A stretch of DNA of 9,013 nucleotides from an uncultured bacterium (GCA_905215425.1 CAJMQD010000023.1:1-9013), one strand, 5' to 3'. Shown: positions 1 through 6,056, counted from the first letter of the stretch. The notes: generated by a model from the letters alone, not told the origin. Made by a program: numbers and translations.

Positions 1-1
1 G

Positions 2-403
2 AAGGACCGTGGTGTGTACGAGACCCCCGGCGGCACCATCCTGTACAAGGCCCACCAGTGCCTGGAGATGATCACCCTGGACAAGGACACCGCCCACATG
101 AAGAGCAAGCTGGCCGTGGACTTCGCCGATCTGGTCTACAACGGCAAGTGGTTCACCCCCCTGCGGGAGGCCCTGTCCGCCTTCGCCGACAAGACCCAGG
201 AGCACGTCACCGGCACGGTGAAGCTGAAGCTGTACAAGGGCAACATCATCACCTCCTCCATCACCTCCCCTGAGACCCTGTACTCCGAGGAGCTGGTCAC
301 CTTCGGTGAGAGCGACTACGACCAGAATCAGGCCACCGGCTTCATCAACCTGTGGGGTCTGCCCGACACCGTTCTGGCCCTTCGGGAGCAGGGAAAGCTT
401 TAA
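2..403 (+). CDS. argG: Argininosuccinate synthase, C-terminal part (5' end outside window)
   Basis: This is the last 133 codons of argininosuccinate synthase, which joins citrulline and aspartate with ATP to make argininosuccinate, the penultimate step of arginine synthesis, in the cytosol. The frame is open from the left edge, so the true start lies upstream; the GTG at 14 is internal. The visible part opens with [18 protein letters not shown], matching the family's [12 protein letters not shown] block, and ends with [14 protein letters not shown] and a GFINLWGLP block typical of the C-terminal region of bacterial ArgG. The full family length is about 400 residues, so roughly the final third is visible. 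The stop is TAA at 401-403. The same-strand neighbour argH catalyses the next step, so the two probably form an arginine unit despite a 226-bp gap. Identification is firm. Confidence 0.96.
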   Translation, partial: KDRGVYETPGGTILYKAHQCLEMITLDKDTAHMKSKLAVDFADLVYNGKWFTPLREALSAFADKTQEHVTGTVKLKLYKGNIITSSITSPETLYSEELVTFGESDYDQNQATGFINLWGLPDTVLALREQGKL

Positions 404-432
404 TCAAACAAAAGACAGAGCCTTTTGTTTGA
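404..432 (+). repeat. 11-bp perfect inverted repeat directly after argG
   Basis: The arms TCAAACAAAAG (404-414) and CTTTTGTTTGA (422-432) are perfectly complementary around a 7-base loop, beginning one base after the argG stop. The stem is AT-rich and no separate T-tract follows, so it is not a textbook intrinsic terminator. It may slow polymerase or protect the argG mRNA 3' end. The structure is seen in the sequence; its role is inferred. Confidence 0.55.
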
Positions 433-629
433 GAGTTCAGTCCGCTGCGCGCACTCACTTCGTTCGCACACTTGCGGCCTGAGCGGTATCTTTTTCCCGG
501 CACATGTCCGTGAAAAAGCTCATCCAAAATCCTTTCGCCTGCGGCGAAATAGCTTGAACCACTTAAATTATACAGGAAGGCGGATGGCCACGGTCACCCG
601 CCTTTCCTGCGCAGAAGGAGCGAACAATT
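433..629 (+). other. Hairpin-rich argG-argH spacer / argH leader
   Basis: No credible gene lies in this spacer. It holds three further hairpins. CTTTTTC (490-496) pairs with GAAAAAG (512-518), and after one mismatch CGG (498-500) pairs with CCG (508-510). TTTCGCC (533-539) pairs with GGCGAAA (543-549) around a 3-base loop. CAGGAAGGCGG (573-583) pairs with CCGCCTTTCCTG (598-609) with one bulged base. The last ends six bases before the argH ribosome binding site (615-620). The GC-rich stretch 440-486 carries imperfect short repeats such as CGCACTCACTT and CGCACACTT. I could not find a convincing sigma-A promoter, a T-box specifier/antiterminator (no TGGNACC core) or a clear ArgR box. Confidence 0.5.
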
Positions 630-2012
630 ATGAAACTTTGGGGCGGACGGTTCCAGAAGGAGACCGACTCTCAGGTCAACGACTTCAACTCCTCCATCTC
701 CTTTGACCAGCGGCTGTATAAGCAGGATATCACCGGCTCCATGGCCCATGCGGCCATGCTGGGCCAACAGGGCATCATCTCCCAGGAGGATGCCCAGGCC
801 ATCATTGCCGGACTGTCCGGCATTCTGGCGGACATTGAGGCCGGGAAGGTGGAGTTCTCTGCCGACAACGAAGATATCCACATGAATATCGAGACCATCC
901 TGACCCAGCGCATCGGCGACGCGGGCAAGCGCCTGCACACCGCCCGCAGCCGGAACGACCAGGTGGCACTGGACACCAAGCTGTATACCAAGGAGCAGAT
1001 CCCCCAGCTGCTGGAGCAGCTGACCGCTCTGGAGAAGGTATTGGTGGCCAAGGCCAAGGACAATCTGGATACGGTGATGCCCGGCTACACCCACCTTCAG
1101 CGGGCCCAGCCCATCACCTTCGCCCACCACCTGATGGCCTACGCCGCCATGTTCAAGCGGGATATGGGCCGTCTTCAGGACTGCCTGGACCGCATGGATG
1201 AGTGCCCCCTGGGGGCCGGGGCGCTGGCCGCCTCCACCCATCCCATCGACCGCTTTGCCACCGCCTCCGCCCTGGGCTTCGACCGGCCCATGGCCAACTC
1301 CCTGGACGCCGTGTCCGACCGGGACTACGCCATCGAACTGCTGTCCGCTCTGTCCATCCTGATGATGCACCTGTCCCGCTTCTCCGAGGAGATCATCCTG
1401 TGGTGCAGCTGGGAGTTCAAGTTTGTGGAGCTGGACGACGCCTACTCCACCGGTTCCTCCATCATGCCCCAGAAGAAGAACCCCGATGTGGCCGAGCTGG
1501 TGCGGGGCAAGACCGGCCGGGTGTACGGAGACCTGGTGACCCTGCTGACCATGATGAAGTCCCTCCCCCTGGCCTACAATAAGGATATGCAGGAGGATAA
1601 GGAGGCCCTGTTCGACGCCATCGACACCGTGAATATGTGCCTGCCCGTGTTCACCGCCATGGTGGACACCATGAAGGTGCTGCCCCAGAATATGCTCAAG
1701 GCGGCCAACGGCGGCTTTATCAACGCCACCGACTGCGCCGACTATCTGACCAAGAAGGGAATGCCCTTCCGTCAGGCCTACACCATCGTGGGCAAGCTGG
1801 TGAACCACTGCATCCAGACCGGTCAGACTCTGGACACCCTGCCCCTGGAGGAGTACCGGTCCATCTCCCCCCTGTTCGGCGAGGACGTATATGAGGCTCT
1901 GGCCCTGTCCACCTGCGTCAACGGGCGGAAGGTCTTCGGCGGCCCCGCCAAGGAGAGCGTGCTGAAGCAGATCGAGATCATCGAAAGCTTTCTGGACGGT
2001 CTGAAAAAGTAA
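630..2012 (+). CDS. argH: Argininosuccinate lyase
   Basis: This cytosolic enzyme cleaves argininosuccinate to arginine and fumarate, the final step of arginine synthesis. It is a homotetramer of the aspartase/fumarase superfamily. The 460 residues match the usual family length. The N-terminus MKLWGGRFQ is typical. The three conserved superfamily regions are visible: HTARSRNDQ at residues 103-111, GYTHLQRAQP at 152-161 with the catalytic-type His155, and the signature GSSIMPQKKNPD at 275-286, whose serine is the catalytic residue in the family. The ATG at 630 is preceded by AAGGAG (615-620) at 9-base spacing. A strong terminator follows at 2025-2052. Nothing looks broken. It lies downstream of argG on the same strand and probably depends partly on argG transcription, since I see no clear promoter of its own. 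Confidence 0.97.
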   Translation: MKLWGGRFQKETDSQVNDFNSSISFDQRLYKQDITGSMAHAAMLGQQGIISQEDAQAIIAGLSGILADIEAGKVEFSADNEDIHMNIETILTQRIGDAGKRLHTARSRNDQVALDTKLYTKEQIPQLLEQLTALEKVLVAKAKDNLDTVMPGYTHLQRAQPITFAHHLMAYAAMFKRDMGRLQDCLDRMDECPLGAGALAASTHPIDRFATASALGFDRPMANSLDAVSDRDYAIELLSALSILMMHLSRFSEEIILWCSWEFKFVELDDAYSTGSSIMPQKKNPDVAELVRGKTGRVYGDLVTLLTMMKSLPLAYNKDMQEDKEALFDAIDTVNMCLPVFTAMVDTMKVLPQNMLKAANGGFINATDCADYLTKKGMPFRQAYTIVGKLVNHCIQTGQTLDTLPLEEYRSISPLFGEDVYEALALSTCVNGRKVFGGPAKESVLKQIEIIESFLDGLKK

Positions 2013-2024
2013 CTCTTCTCCCCG

Positions 2025-2052
2025 CTCCCGCCCCTATGGGCGGGAGTTTTTT
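2025..2052 (+). terminator. Intrinsic terminator of argGH
   Basis: A perfect 9-bp stem, CTCCCGCCC (2025-2033) with GGGCGGGAG (2038-2046), encloses a 4-base loop and is followed immediately by six T (2047-2052). It starts 12 bases after the argH stop. This is a classic Rho-independent terminator on the plus strand. Confidence 0.93.
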
Positions 2053-2206
2053 GTCTGGTTTTGCCTTGTAACTTTCTGTTGTCTTTTTGCAACCAAATCT
2101 TAAAGAAATCTGCCTTGAATATCCGCCCCGCCTGCGCCATAATAGCCCCATGCAGGGGACCATGCCGCCTGTGTCCCTTATAAATCTGATCCAAAGGAGT
2201 TATCCT
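2053..2206 (+). other. Spacer and 5' leader before the lipoprotein gene
   Basis: The first part (2053-2114) is AT-rich and could act as an UP-like element for the promoter at 2115-2143. After the promoter, CCCC (2146-2149) and GGGG (2155-2158) can form a small hairpin near the expected RNA 5' end. I see no gene here. The reading frame of the lipoprotein is open back to 2087, but that extension lacks a ribosome binding site and would bury the signal peptide. Confidence 0.5.
2115..2143 (+). promoter_or_regulatory. Sigma-A-type promoter for the lipoprotein gene
   Basis: TTGAAT (2115-2120) and CATAAT (2138-2143) are separated by exactly 17 bases, with AT-rich DNA upstream. Transcription would start near 2150, giving a leader of about 57 bases before the ATG at 2207. 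Called by inspection only. Confidence 0.65.
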
Positions 2207-2854
2207 ATGAAAAAACTGATCGCAATCGCCTTGGCCTGCCTGCTGCTGGCCGGCTGCTCTGCTAAAAGCCCCGATGCCCCCGGCTCCGGCTCTCAGAGCA
2301 GCTCTGTTTCCACCTCCGCCTCCGGCTCCCAGTCTGCGGCCCAGAGCGAATTCACGGCGGAGGACCTGTTCGGAATCCTGCCCGACACCTTCGTCTTTTC
2401 CAGCGGCGTGGGCGCCTGGGATACCCAAGTGTCCATCGCCCCTGACGGCAGCTTTGCGGGCACTTACCACGACTCCGACATGGGGGGCACCGGCGAGGGC
2501 TACCCCAACGGCACGGAGTACATCTGTGAATTCAGCGGACAGTTCTCCCAGCCCACCCAGGTGGACGACCACACCTGGTCGGTGCAGCTGGAGTCCCTGT
2601 CCTATGACGGCACTCCGGAGACTGAGGAGATCCGGGACGGCATCCGGTATGTCTGCTCCACCCCTTACGGCATTGAGGGGGGCCAGGAGTTCCTGATCTA
2701 CCTGCCCTTCACCCCTGTGGCCGACCTGCCCGAGGGCTTCCGCAGCTGGGTGGGCAGTCAGCTGGTGGACGCCGACAATAACCAACTGGCCGAGCTGCCC
2801 TTCTACGGCCTGTACAATGTGACCACGCAGGAGGGCTTCTCCGGCCTATTCTGA
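2207..2854 (+). CDS. Secreted lipoprotein of unknown function
   Basis: A 215-residue predicted lipoprotein anchored on the outer face of the cytoplasmic membrane. The signal peptide MKKLIAIALACLLLAGC has a positive N-end, a hydrophobic core and a lipobox LAGC, predicting lipidation at Cys17. Residues 18-48 form a Ser/Gly/Ala-rich linker. The globular part (about 50-215) holds FSSGVGAWDTQVSIAPDGSF (65-84), HDSDMGGTGEGYPNG (88-102), Cys107 and Cys150, and an aromatic C-terminal segment LPFYGLYNV (197-205). I do not recognise a characterised family. The pattern resembles an uncharacterised extracellular domain I recall from Firmicutes, but I cannot check that. The ATG at 2207 is chosen because AAAGGAG (2193-2199) sits 7 bases upstream and the signal peptide starts exactly there. 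It has its own promoter and terminator, so it is probably monocistronic. Confidence 0.88.
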   Translation: MKKLIAIALACLLLAGCSAKSPDAPGSGSQSSSVSTSASGSQSAAQSEFTAEDLFGILPDTFVFSSGVGAWDTQVSIAPDGSFAGTYHDSDMGGTGEGYPNGTEYICEFSGQFSQPTQVDDHTWSVQLESLSYDGTPETEEIRDGIRYVCSTPYGIEGGQEFLIYLPFTPVADLPEGFRSWVGSQLVDADNNQLAELPFYGLYNVTTQEGFSGLF

Positions 2855-2890
2855 CGACTTTACCATCGCAGGTTAAACCCGCACAAACAA

Positions 2891-2928
2891 AATGAGCCCC
2901 CACCTTACGGCGGGGGCTCATTGCTTTT
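2891..2928. terminator. Bidirectional terminator between converging genes
   Basis: AATGAGCCCCC (2891-2901) pairs perfectly with GGGGGCTCATT (2912-2922) around a 10-base loop. On the plus strand GCTTTT follows, ending the lipoprotein transcript. On the minus strand the same stem is followed by a T-rich run (TTTGTTTGT), ending the ECF S-component transcript whose stop is at 2932. One hairpin therefore serves both genes. Confidence 0.9.
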
Positions 2929-2931
2929 CAA

Positions 2932-3534
2932 TCAGGCCTTCTCCTCGCTGCCCACCAGCAGGTGGGAGCGCTTCAGGGCGGGATACAGGGCATTATAGAA
3001 TACCACGGCGCACACAGTGGAGGCCACAGCGTTCACAAAAGTAGTCACGGCGCTGATCTTAGCCAGAGCCTTGGCGATGTCCTGGGGCTGACCCAGAATG
3101 TACTGCTTGTAGAAATAGCCCACAAGGGGGTCGGCCACTACGTTGAAGCCCAGGGCACACACACTGGCCAGCAGGGTGATCCAGAGGCGCTTCTTGCCAT
3201 CCGTCTCCTGATCCAGATGGAACACCTTGTGGGCCACCAAACCGGCGATCAGGCCGATCATCAGCTTCAGGAAAAAGGTCTTCGGCGCGCTGGTGGCATA
3301 GCCGGAGGTCAGATCGGCAATGGTCAGACCCGCAGCCCCGGCCAAGCCGCCCCAGGGATTGCCCAGAAACAGAGCGCCCAGCACCACAAAGGTGTTTCCC
3401 AAGTGGAAGGCCGTCTTATCCCCGCCCACGGGAATGTCAATGCGGAAAAACTGGAAGCCGATATAGGCCAGGGCCGCAAACAGAGCCGCCTGGGCCAGCT
3501 TGCGTACCCGCTCTTCTTTTACTGTTTTCTCCAT
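2932..3534 (-). CDS. ECF transporter S component (substrate-binding membrane subunit)
   Basis: A 200-residue integral membrane protein resembling S components of energy-coupling factor vitamin importers, closest in my judgement to the Pfam PF07155-type group. The N-terminus has a QAALFAALAYIG helix like the segment that docks to the shared T subunit. Next come AFHLGNTFVVLGALFLG (43-58), GGLAGAAGLTIADLTSGYA (62-80) and SAPKTFFLKLMIGLIAGLVAH (82-102), the HLGN and APKTF pattern I associate with this group. About six helices are visible (13-31, 44-60, 62-80, 85-103, 116-138, 163-185). No ATPase or T subunit is encoded here, so it would use a shared ECF module encoded elsewhere. The start at 3534 has GGAG (plus-strand CTCC 3543-3546) at 8 bases; an in-frame ATG at 3591 lacks one. 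The substrate is unknown. The divergent MocR-type regulator makes vitamin B6 or a related amine a plausible guess only. Confidence 0.87.
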   Translation of the reverse strand: MEKTVKEERVRKLAQAALFAALAYIGFQFFRIDIPVGGDKTAFHLGNTFVVLGALFLGNPWGGLAGAAGLTIADLTSGYATSAPKTFFLKLMIGLIAGLVAHKVFHLDQETDGKKRLWITLLASVCALGFNVVADPLVGYFYKQYILGQPQDIAKALAKISAVTTFVNAVASTVCAVVFYNALYPALKRSHLLVGSEEKA

Positions 3535-3595
3535 GATACTCTCTCCTTTTGCCCGTCCCGCTCCCGGGGAAGCCTGTAAAAATCGGGCCATGTAC

Positions 3596-3625
3596 TTGCG
3601 GAAACCGCTTGTCTTGTGGTAGTAT
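3596..3625 (+). promoter_or_regulatory. Possible promoter of the MocR-type gene
   Basis: TTGCGG (3596-3601) and TAGTAT (3620-3625) are 18 bases apart on the plus strand. The -10 overlaps the -10 of the opposing ECF promoter (3621-3626), so the two would compete for polymerase. The -35 is imperfect; treat as tentative. Confidence 0.35.
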
Positions 3626-3649
3626 AGTCGTAATCTGGCATGATTGCAA
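3621..3649 (-). promoter_or_regulatory. Strong sigma-A-type promoter of the ECF S-component gene
   Basis: Read on the minus strand, TTGCAA (3649-3644) and TATACT (3626-3621) are separated by exactly 17 bases. Transcription would start near 3614, leaving a leader of about 80 bases before the ATG at 3534. I recognise no known riboswitch in that leader. An inverted repeat at 3635-3656 covers the -35 element and part of the spacer. Confidence 0.72.
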
Positions 3650-3656
3650 TTGCCAG
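3635..3656. promoter_or_regulatory. Inverted repeat, candidate MocR operator
   Basis: CTGGCA (3635-3640) and TGCCAG (3651-3656) form a perfect 6-bp inverted repeat with a 10-bp centre containing the palindrome ATTGCAAT. It overlaps the -35 of the ECF promoter and lies 27 bp before the regulator's ATG, a position suited to controlling both genes. Many MocR operators studied are direct repeats, so assignment to this regulator is inference. Confidence 0.45.
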
Positions 3657-3682
3657 TTTAATAATTTTTTAGGAGGCCAGTT

Positions 3683-5071
3683 ATGCTCACCTATTCCCTC
3701 CCGCTGCCGGGAAAACACCTCTCCCACTCCCTCTACCAGTGTATTCGGGAGGATATCCTGTCCGGACGCCTGGCGGCCGGAGAGAAGCTGCCCTCCAAAC
3801 GGGCCCTGGCCGAGCATTTGCAGATCAGCAAAACCACGGTAGAAAATGCCTATTATCAGCTGACGGCGGAGGGCTACCTCTGCTCCTCGGCCAAACGGGG
3901 CTATTTTGTAGAACGGGTCGAGCGGCGGCTCCCCCGCAGCGCCCCGCCCCTTCGGCCGGAGCCGTCCGGCGGCAGCGCGCTTCCGCTTGTCGACCTCAGC
4001 CGCGGCTCTGCCGTGCCGGGGCTGTTTCCCTTCTCCGTGTGGGCCAAGCTGGGGCGGCGGGTACTGTCCGAGCGGCGGCAGGAGCTGCTGGAGCCGGTCC
4101 CCTTTCAGGGCACTCTGGCTTTGCGGCAGACCATCGCCCAGTATCTGGGGGAAGAGCGCGGTTTATCCATCTCCCCCGATAACTTGGTCATCGGTGCCGG
4201 CTCAGAGTATTTGTACGGCCTTTTGGTCCGTTTTTTCGGCCCGGAACTGCGCTACGGCGTGGAGGATCCGGGCTTTCCAAAAATCCGTAAAATATACCGC
4301 GCCAACAATGCCCAGTGCATCCCTATTCCCTTGGACGGCAAAGGGGTGCAGATGTCCGCTTTGGAACACGAAGACATCCAGGTGCTGCATATCACCCCCT
4401 CCCACAGCTACCCCTCCGGGCAGGTAACTCCCCTCCAGCGGCGGCAGGAGCTGCTGGCCTGGGCGGAAGACCGGCCCGGACGGTACATCATCGAGGACGA
4501 CTACGACTGCGAATTCCGCTTTGAGGGCCGCCCTATCCCTCCCCTGCTGTCCATTGACGGGGGACACCGGGTGATCTACCTGAATACCTTCAGCCGCAGC
4601 CTGGCCCCCTCCATGCGCATCAGCTATATGGTGCTGTCCCCGGAGCTGATGGCCGCCTTTCAGGAGAAGCTGGGCTTCTTCTCCTGCCCTGTGGGCGGAC
4701 TGGAGCAGTATATCCTGGCCGCCCTGATTCAGGAGGGTTATTTTCAGCGGCACATCGCCCGCACCCGGAAGATCTGCCGCCGCCAACGGGACGACTTTCT
4801 CTCCCTGCTCGCTCAGTTTCCCGTGGGCAAGGCTCTGCTGGCGGAGGAAAAGGACGCCGGACTGCATTTTCTGCTGCGGATGAAGCTGGATCGTCCCCAG
4901 AAGGCAGTGCTGGACGCTCTGGCCGACCACGGCCTCACCGGGGTATTTCTCTCCCAGTTCTACATGGGGCCCGTTCCCCCGGGGGAGGACAAGCGCCTGC
5001 TGGTCAGCTGCGCCGTGCTGACGCCGGAGGTGGCAAAACAAGCTGCCGAGGCCCTGAACAGCTTGATTTAA
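3683..5071 (+). CDS. MocR/GabR/PdxR-type regulator with the PLP-lysine replaced by Arg
   Basis: A 462-residue transcription factor with an N-terminal GntR-type winged helix (about 10-78; SGRLAAGEKLPSKRALAEHL and SKTTVENAYYQLTAEGY) fused to a fold-type I aminotransferase-like domain (about 105-462). In this family the C-terminal domain senses pyridoxal phosphate or its adducts. Pocket motifs are visible: HITPSHSYPSG (236-246), EDDYDCEFRF (271-280) and NTFSRSLAPSMRISYMV (301-317). In family members such as B. subtilis GabR the last motif carries the Schiff-base lysine (Lys312 from memory); here that position is Arg305, codon CGC. The spacing to EDDYD and to the following Arg312 matches GabR, so the register is secure. 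Start ATG 3683 has AGGAGG (3671-3676) at 6 bases. The gene is divergent from the ECF S component, its likely target, and is probably autoregulated. No aminotransferase activity is expected. Confidence 0.93.
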   Translation: MLTYSLPLPGKHLSHSLYQCIREDILSGRLAAGEKLPSKRALAEHLQISKTTVENAYYQLTAEGYLCSSAKRGYFVERVERRLPRSAPPLRPEPSGGSALPLVDLSRGSAVPGLFPFSVWAKLGRRVLSERRQELLEPVPFQGTLALRQTIAQYLGEERGLSISPDNLVIGAGSEYLYGLLVRFFGPELRYGVEDPGFPKIRKIYRANNAQCIPIPLDGKGVQMSALEHEDIQVLHITPSHSYPSGQVTPLQRRQELLAWAEDRPGRYIIEDDYDCEFRFEGRPIPPLLSIDGGHRVIYLNTFSRSLAPSMRISYMVLSPELMAAFQEKLGFFSCPVGGLEQYILAALIQEGYFQRHIARTRKICRRQRDDFLSLLAQFPVGKALLAEEKDAGLHFLLRMKLDRPQKAVLDALADHGLTGVFLSQFYMGPVPPGEDKRLLVSCAVLTPEVAKQAAEALNSLI

Positions 5072-5077
5072 GGCGCT

Positions 5078-5114
5078 GCAACCAATAGTTGCCCCATATT
5101 TGGTGGACGCAACC
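5078..5114. repeat. Short GCAAC repeats before the XRE gene
   Basis: GCAAC (5078-5082) and GTTGC (5088-5092) form a 5-bp inverted repeat with a 5-base loop, and GCAACC recurs at 5109-5114, 31 bp (about three helical turns) from the first copy at 5078-5083. The last copy overlaps the proposed -35 and spacer of the XRE promoter. This could be an operator, but repeats this short can arise by chance. No T-tract follows, so it is not a terminator for the upstream gene. Confidence 0.25.
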
Positions 5115-5132
5115 GCCTATTTTTCGTATACT
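5104..5132 (+). promoter_or_regulatory. Candidate promoter of the membrane-anchored XRE gene
   Basis: TATACT (5127-5132) is a good -10 element. TGGACG (5104-5109), four of six matches to TTGACA, lies 17 bases upstream. No clear terminator separates this gene from the MocR gene, so readthrough is also possible. Confidence 0.5.
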
Positions 5133-5162
5133 TCAGCCATCAGTTTTAAGGAGGGCCGTCTT

Positions 5163-5537
5163 ATGCGCCTTAGCGTTACCATCATCCTCACGATTCTGTT
5201 TACCTTGATCCCCACTGCTCTGTTCCTATACGTTATAGTCCTGGCGATCCGCGCCCTGCGGACCTATATCCGCACCAACGGCGTGCGGCAGGAGAAAAAC
5301 CAAATCAAGCGCACCCTGGGCGAAGCCCTGAAGGAGCACCGCCTTCGCTGCCAGATGACCCAGGAGTTCGTGGCCGAGTCCGTGGGCGTCAGCCGTCAGG
5401 CCGTCTCTAAATGGGAGCGCGGCGACTCTGACCCCAGCACCTCCAACCTGCTGGCTCTGGCCAAACTGTTCGGCATCTCTGCCGAGGAGCTGCTGCGGAA
5501 CGTCGGCTCCCCTGAGCATGAAACCGGCGCAGAATAA
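5163..5537 (+). CDS. Small XRE-family regulator with N-terminal membrane helix
   Basis: A 124-residue protein with one hydrophobic segment (about 3-29, VTIILTILFTLIPTALFLYV and following), a basic stretch (30-50, rich in Arg/Lys), and a helix-turn-helix domain of the XRE/Cro type (about 53-110). The domain has the classic features LKEHRLRCQMTQEFVAESVG (57-76), SRQAVSKWERGDSDPST (77-93) and LLALAKLFGISAEELL (96-111). The arrangement predicts a DNA-binding domain tethered to the cytoplasmic side of the membrane. No sensor domain is visible, so the signal may come through the helix or a partner protein. ATG 5163 is chosen because AAGGAGG (5148-5154) lies 8 bases upstream; an in-frame TTG at 5100 would precede the membrane helix without a ribosome binding site. 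A strong terminator follows immediately. The target is unknown; its own promoter or neighbours are candidates. Confidence 0.88.
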   Translation: MRLSVTIILTILFTLIPTALFLYVIVLAIRALRTYIRTNGVRQEKNQIKRTLGEALKEHRLRCQMTQEFVAESVGVSRQAVSKWERGDSDPSTSNLLALAKLFGISAEELLRNVGSPEHETGAE

Positions 5538-5542
5538 CGCAA

Positions 5543-5577
5543 ATGCCCACCCGCACAGGCGGGTGGGCATCTTTTTT
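5543..5577 (+). terminator. Intrinsic terminator after the XRE gene
   Basis: A perfect 12-bp stem, ATGCCCACCCGC (5543-5554) with GCGGGTGGGCAT (5559-5570), has a 4-base loop and is followed by C and six T (5572-5577). The stop codon of the opposing cytidine deaminase gene (5576-5578) overlaps the end of the T-tract. On the minus strand the hairpin is followed only by a weak T-rich run, so termination of the deaminase transcript there would be less efficient. Confidence 0.93.
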
Positions 5578-5971
5578 AATTCAGGGACTCCGGGCCAAAG
5601 CCGTGGGGCAGCAGCTCATTCAAGGGGACTTCCACATACTCCCCATCTCCCCGGGCGGCCAACACCCGCAGTCTGGTGGCAAACTCATAGAGCATCTGCC
5701 GGCAGGCGCCGCAGGGCCAGCAGTAGTCCGAGCCCTTGCCGGCGATGGCAATGGCGGCAAAGCCGCTGCGGCGACCCTCACTTACCGCCTTCACCAGAGC
5801 GGTACGCTCGGCACAGATGGTGCTGCCATAGGCGGAGTTCTCTACGTTGCAGCCGGTATATACCGCCCCGTCCTCACACAGGAGGGCGGCCCCAACAGGG
5901 AATTTAGAATAGGGCACATAGGAAAACTTGTGCATGGAAAAGGCCAGCTGGACCAGTTCACGGTCTGTCAT
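5576..5971 (-). CDS. cdd: Cytidine deaminase
   Basis: This zinc enzyme hydrolyses cytidine and deoxycytidine to uridine and deoxyuridine in pyrimidine salvage, in the cytosol. The protein (131 residues from this start) has the normal length of the homotetrameric bacterial class. Counting from this start, it carries SKFPVGAAL (22-30) and GCNVENSAYG (40-49) for nucleoside binding, then CAER (Cys53, catalytic Glu55) and PCGACRQ (Cys87, Cys90), giving the three-cysteine zinc site. Two ATGs are adjacent, at 5974 and 5971. AGGAGG (plus-strand CCTCCT 5979-5984) is 7 bases from the second but only 4 from the first, so 5971 is preferred. It has its own promoter (6057-6085). Its stop overlaps the T-tract of the converging XRE gene's terminator. 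Identification is firm; only the start is in doubt by one codon. Confidence 0.95.
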   Translation of the reverse strand: MTDRELVQLAFSMHKFSYVPYSKFPVGAALLCEDGAVYTGCNVENSAYGSTICAERTALVKAVSEGRRSGFAAIAIAGKGSDYCWPCGACRQMLYEFATRLRVLAARGDGEYVEVPLNELLPHGFGPESLN

Positions 5972-6056
5972 CATACATCCTCCTGTTCGTTTTCGTTTCG
6001 GGCCATCCTTGATCGCCCCGTCTGACGCCGCACCGCTTAAAGTGCTTTGTTTTTAT

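Noticed and set aside
404..629. T-box or arginine riboswitch-like leader before argH
   Set aside because: No TGGNACC antiterminator core, no terminator with T-tract before argH, and no convincing ArgR box could be found.
594..1808. Long minus-strand open frame (404 codons) opposite argH
   Set aside because: It is a shadow of argH: high GC at argH third positions removes stops on the other strand. The product is Gly/His/Gln-rich without domain pattern or ribosome binding site.
2962..3579. 205-codon plus-strand open frame opposite the ECF S component
   Set aside because: The minus-strand frame has six membrane helices, a ribosome binding site and a promoter; the plus-strand product is low-complexity and would run through the bidirectional control region.
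3535..3591. N-terminal extension of the ECF S component to the ATG at 3591
   Set aside because: The extension has no ribosome binding site and is not membrane-like, while the ATG at 3534 has GGAG at 8 bases.
3535..3614. Riboswitch in the ECF S-component leader
   Set aside because: I looked for TPP, FMN, cobalamin and preQ1 core motifs and saw none. Only short GC stems are present.
5078..5092. GCAAC/GTTGC hairpin as the terminator of the MocR gene
   Set aside because: The stem is 5 bp and is followed by CCCATATTT, not a T-tract.
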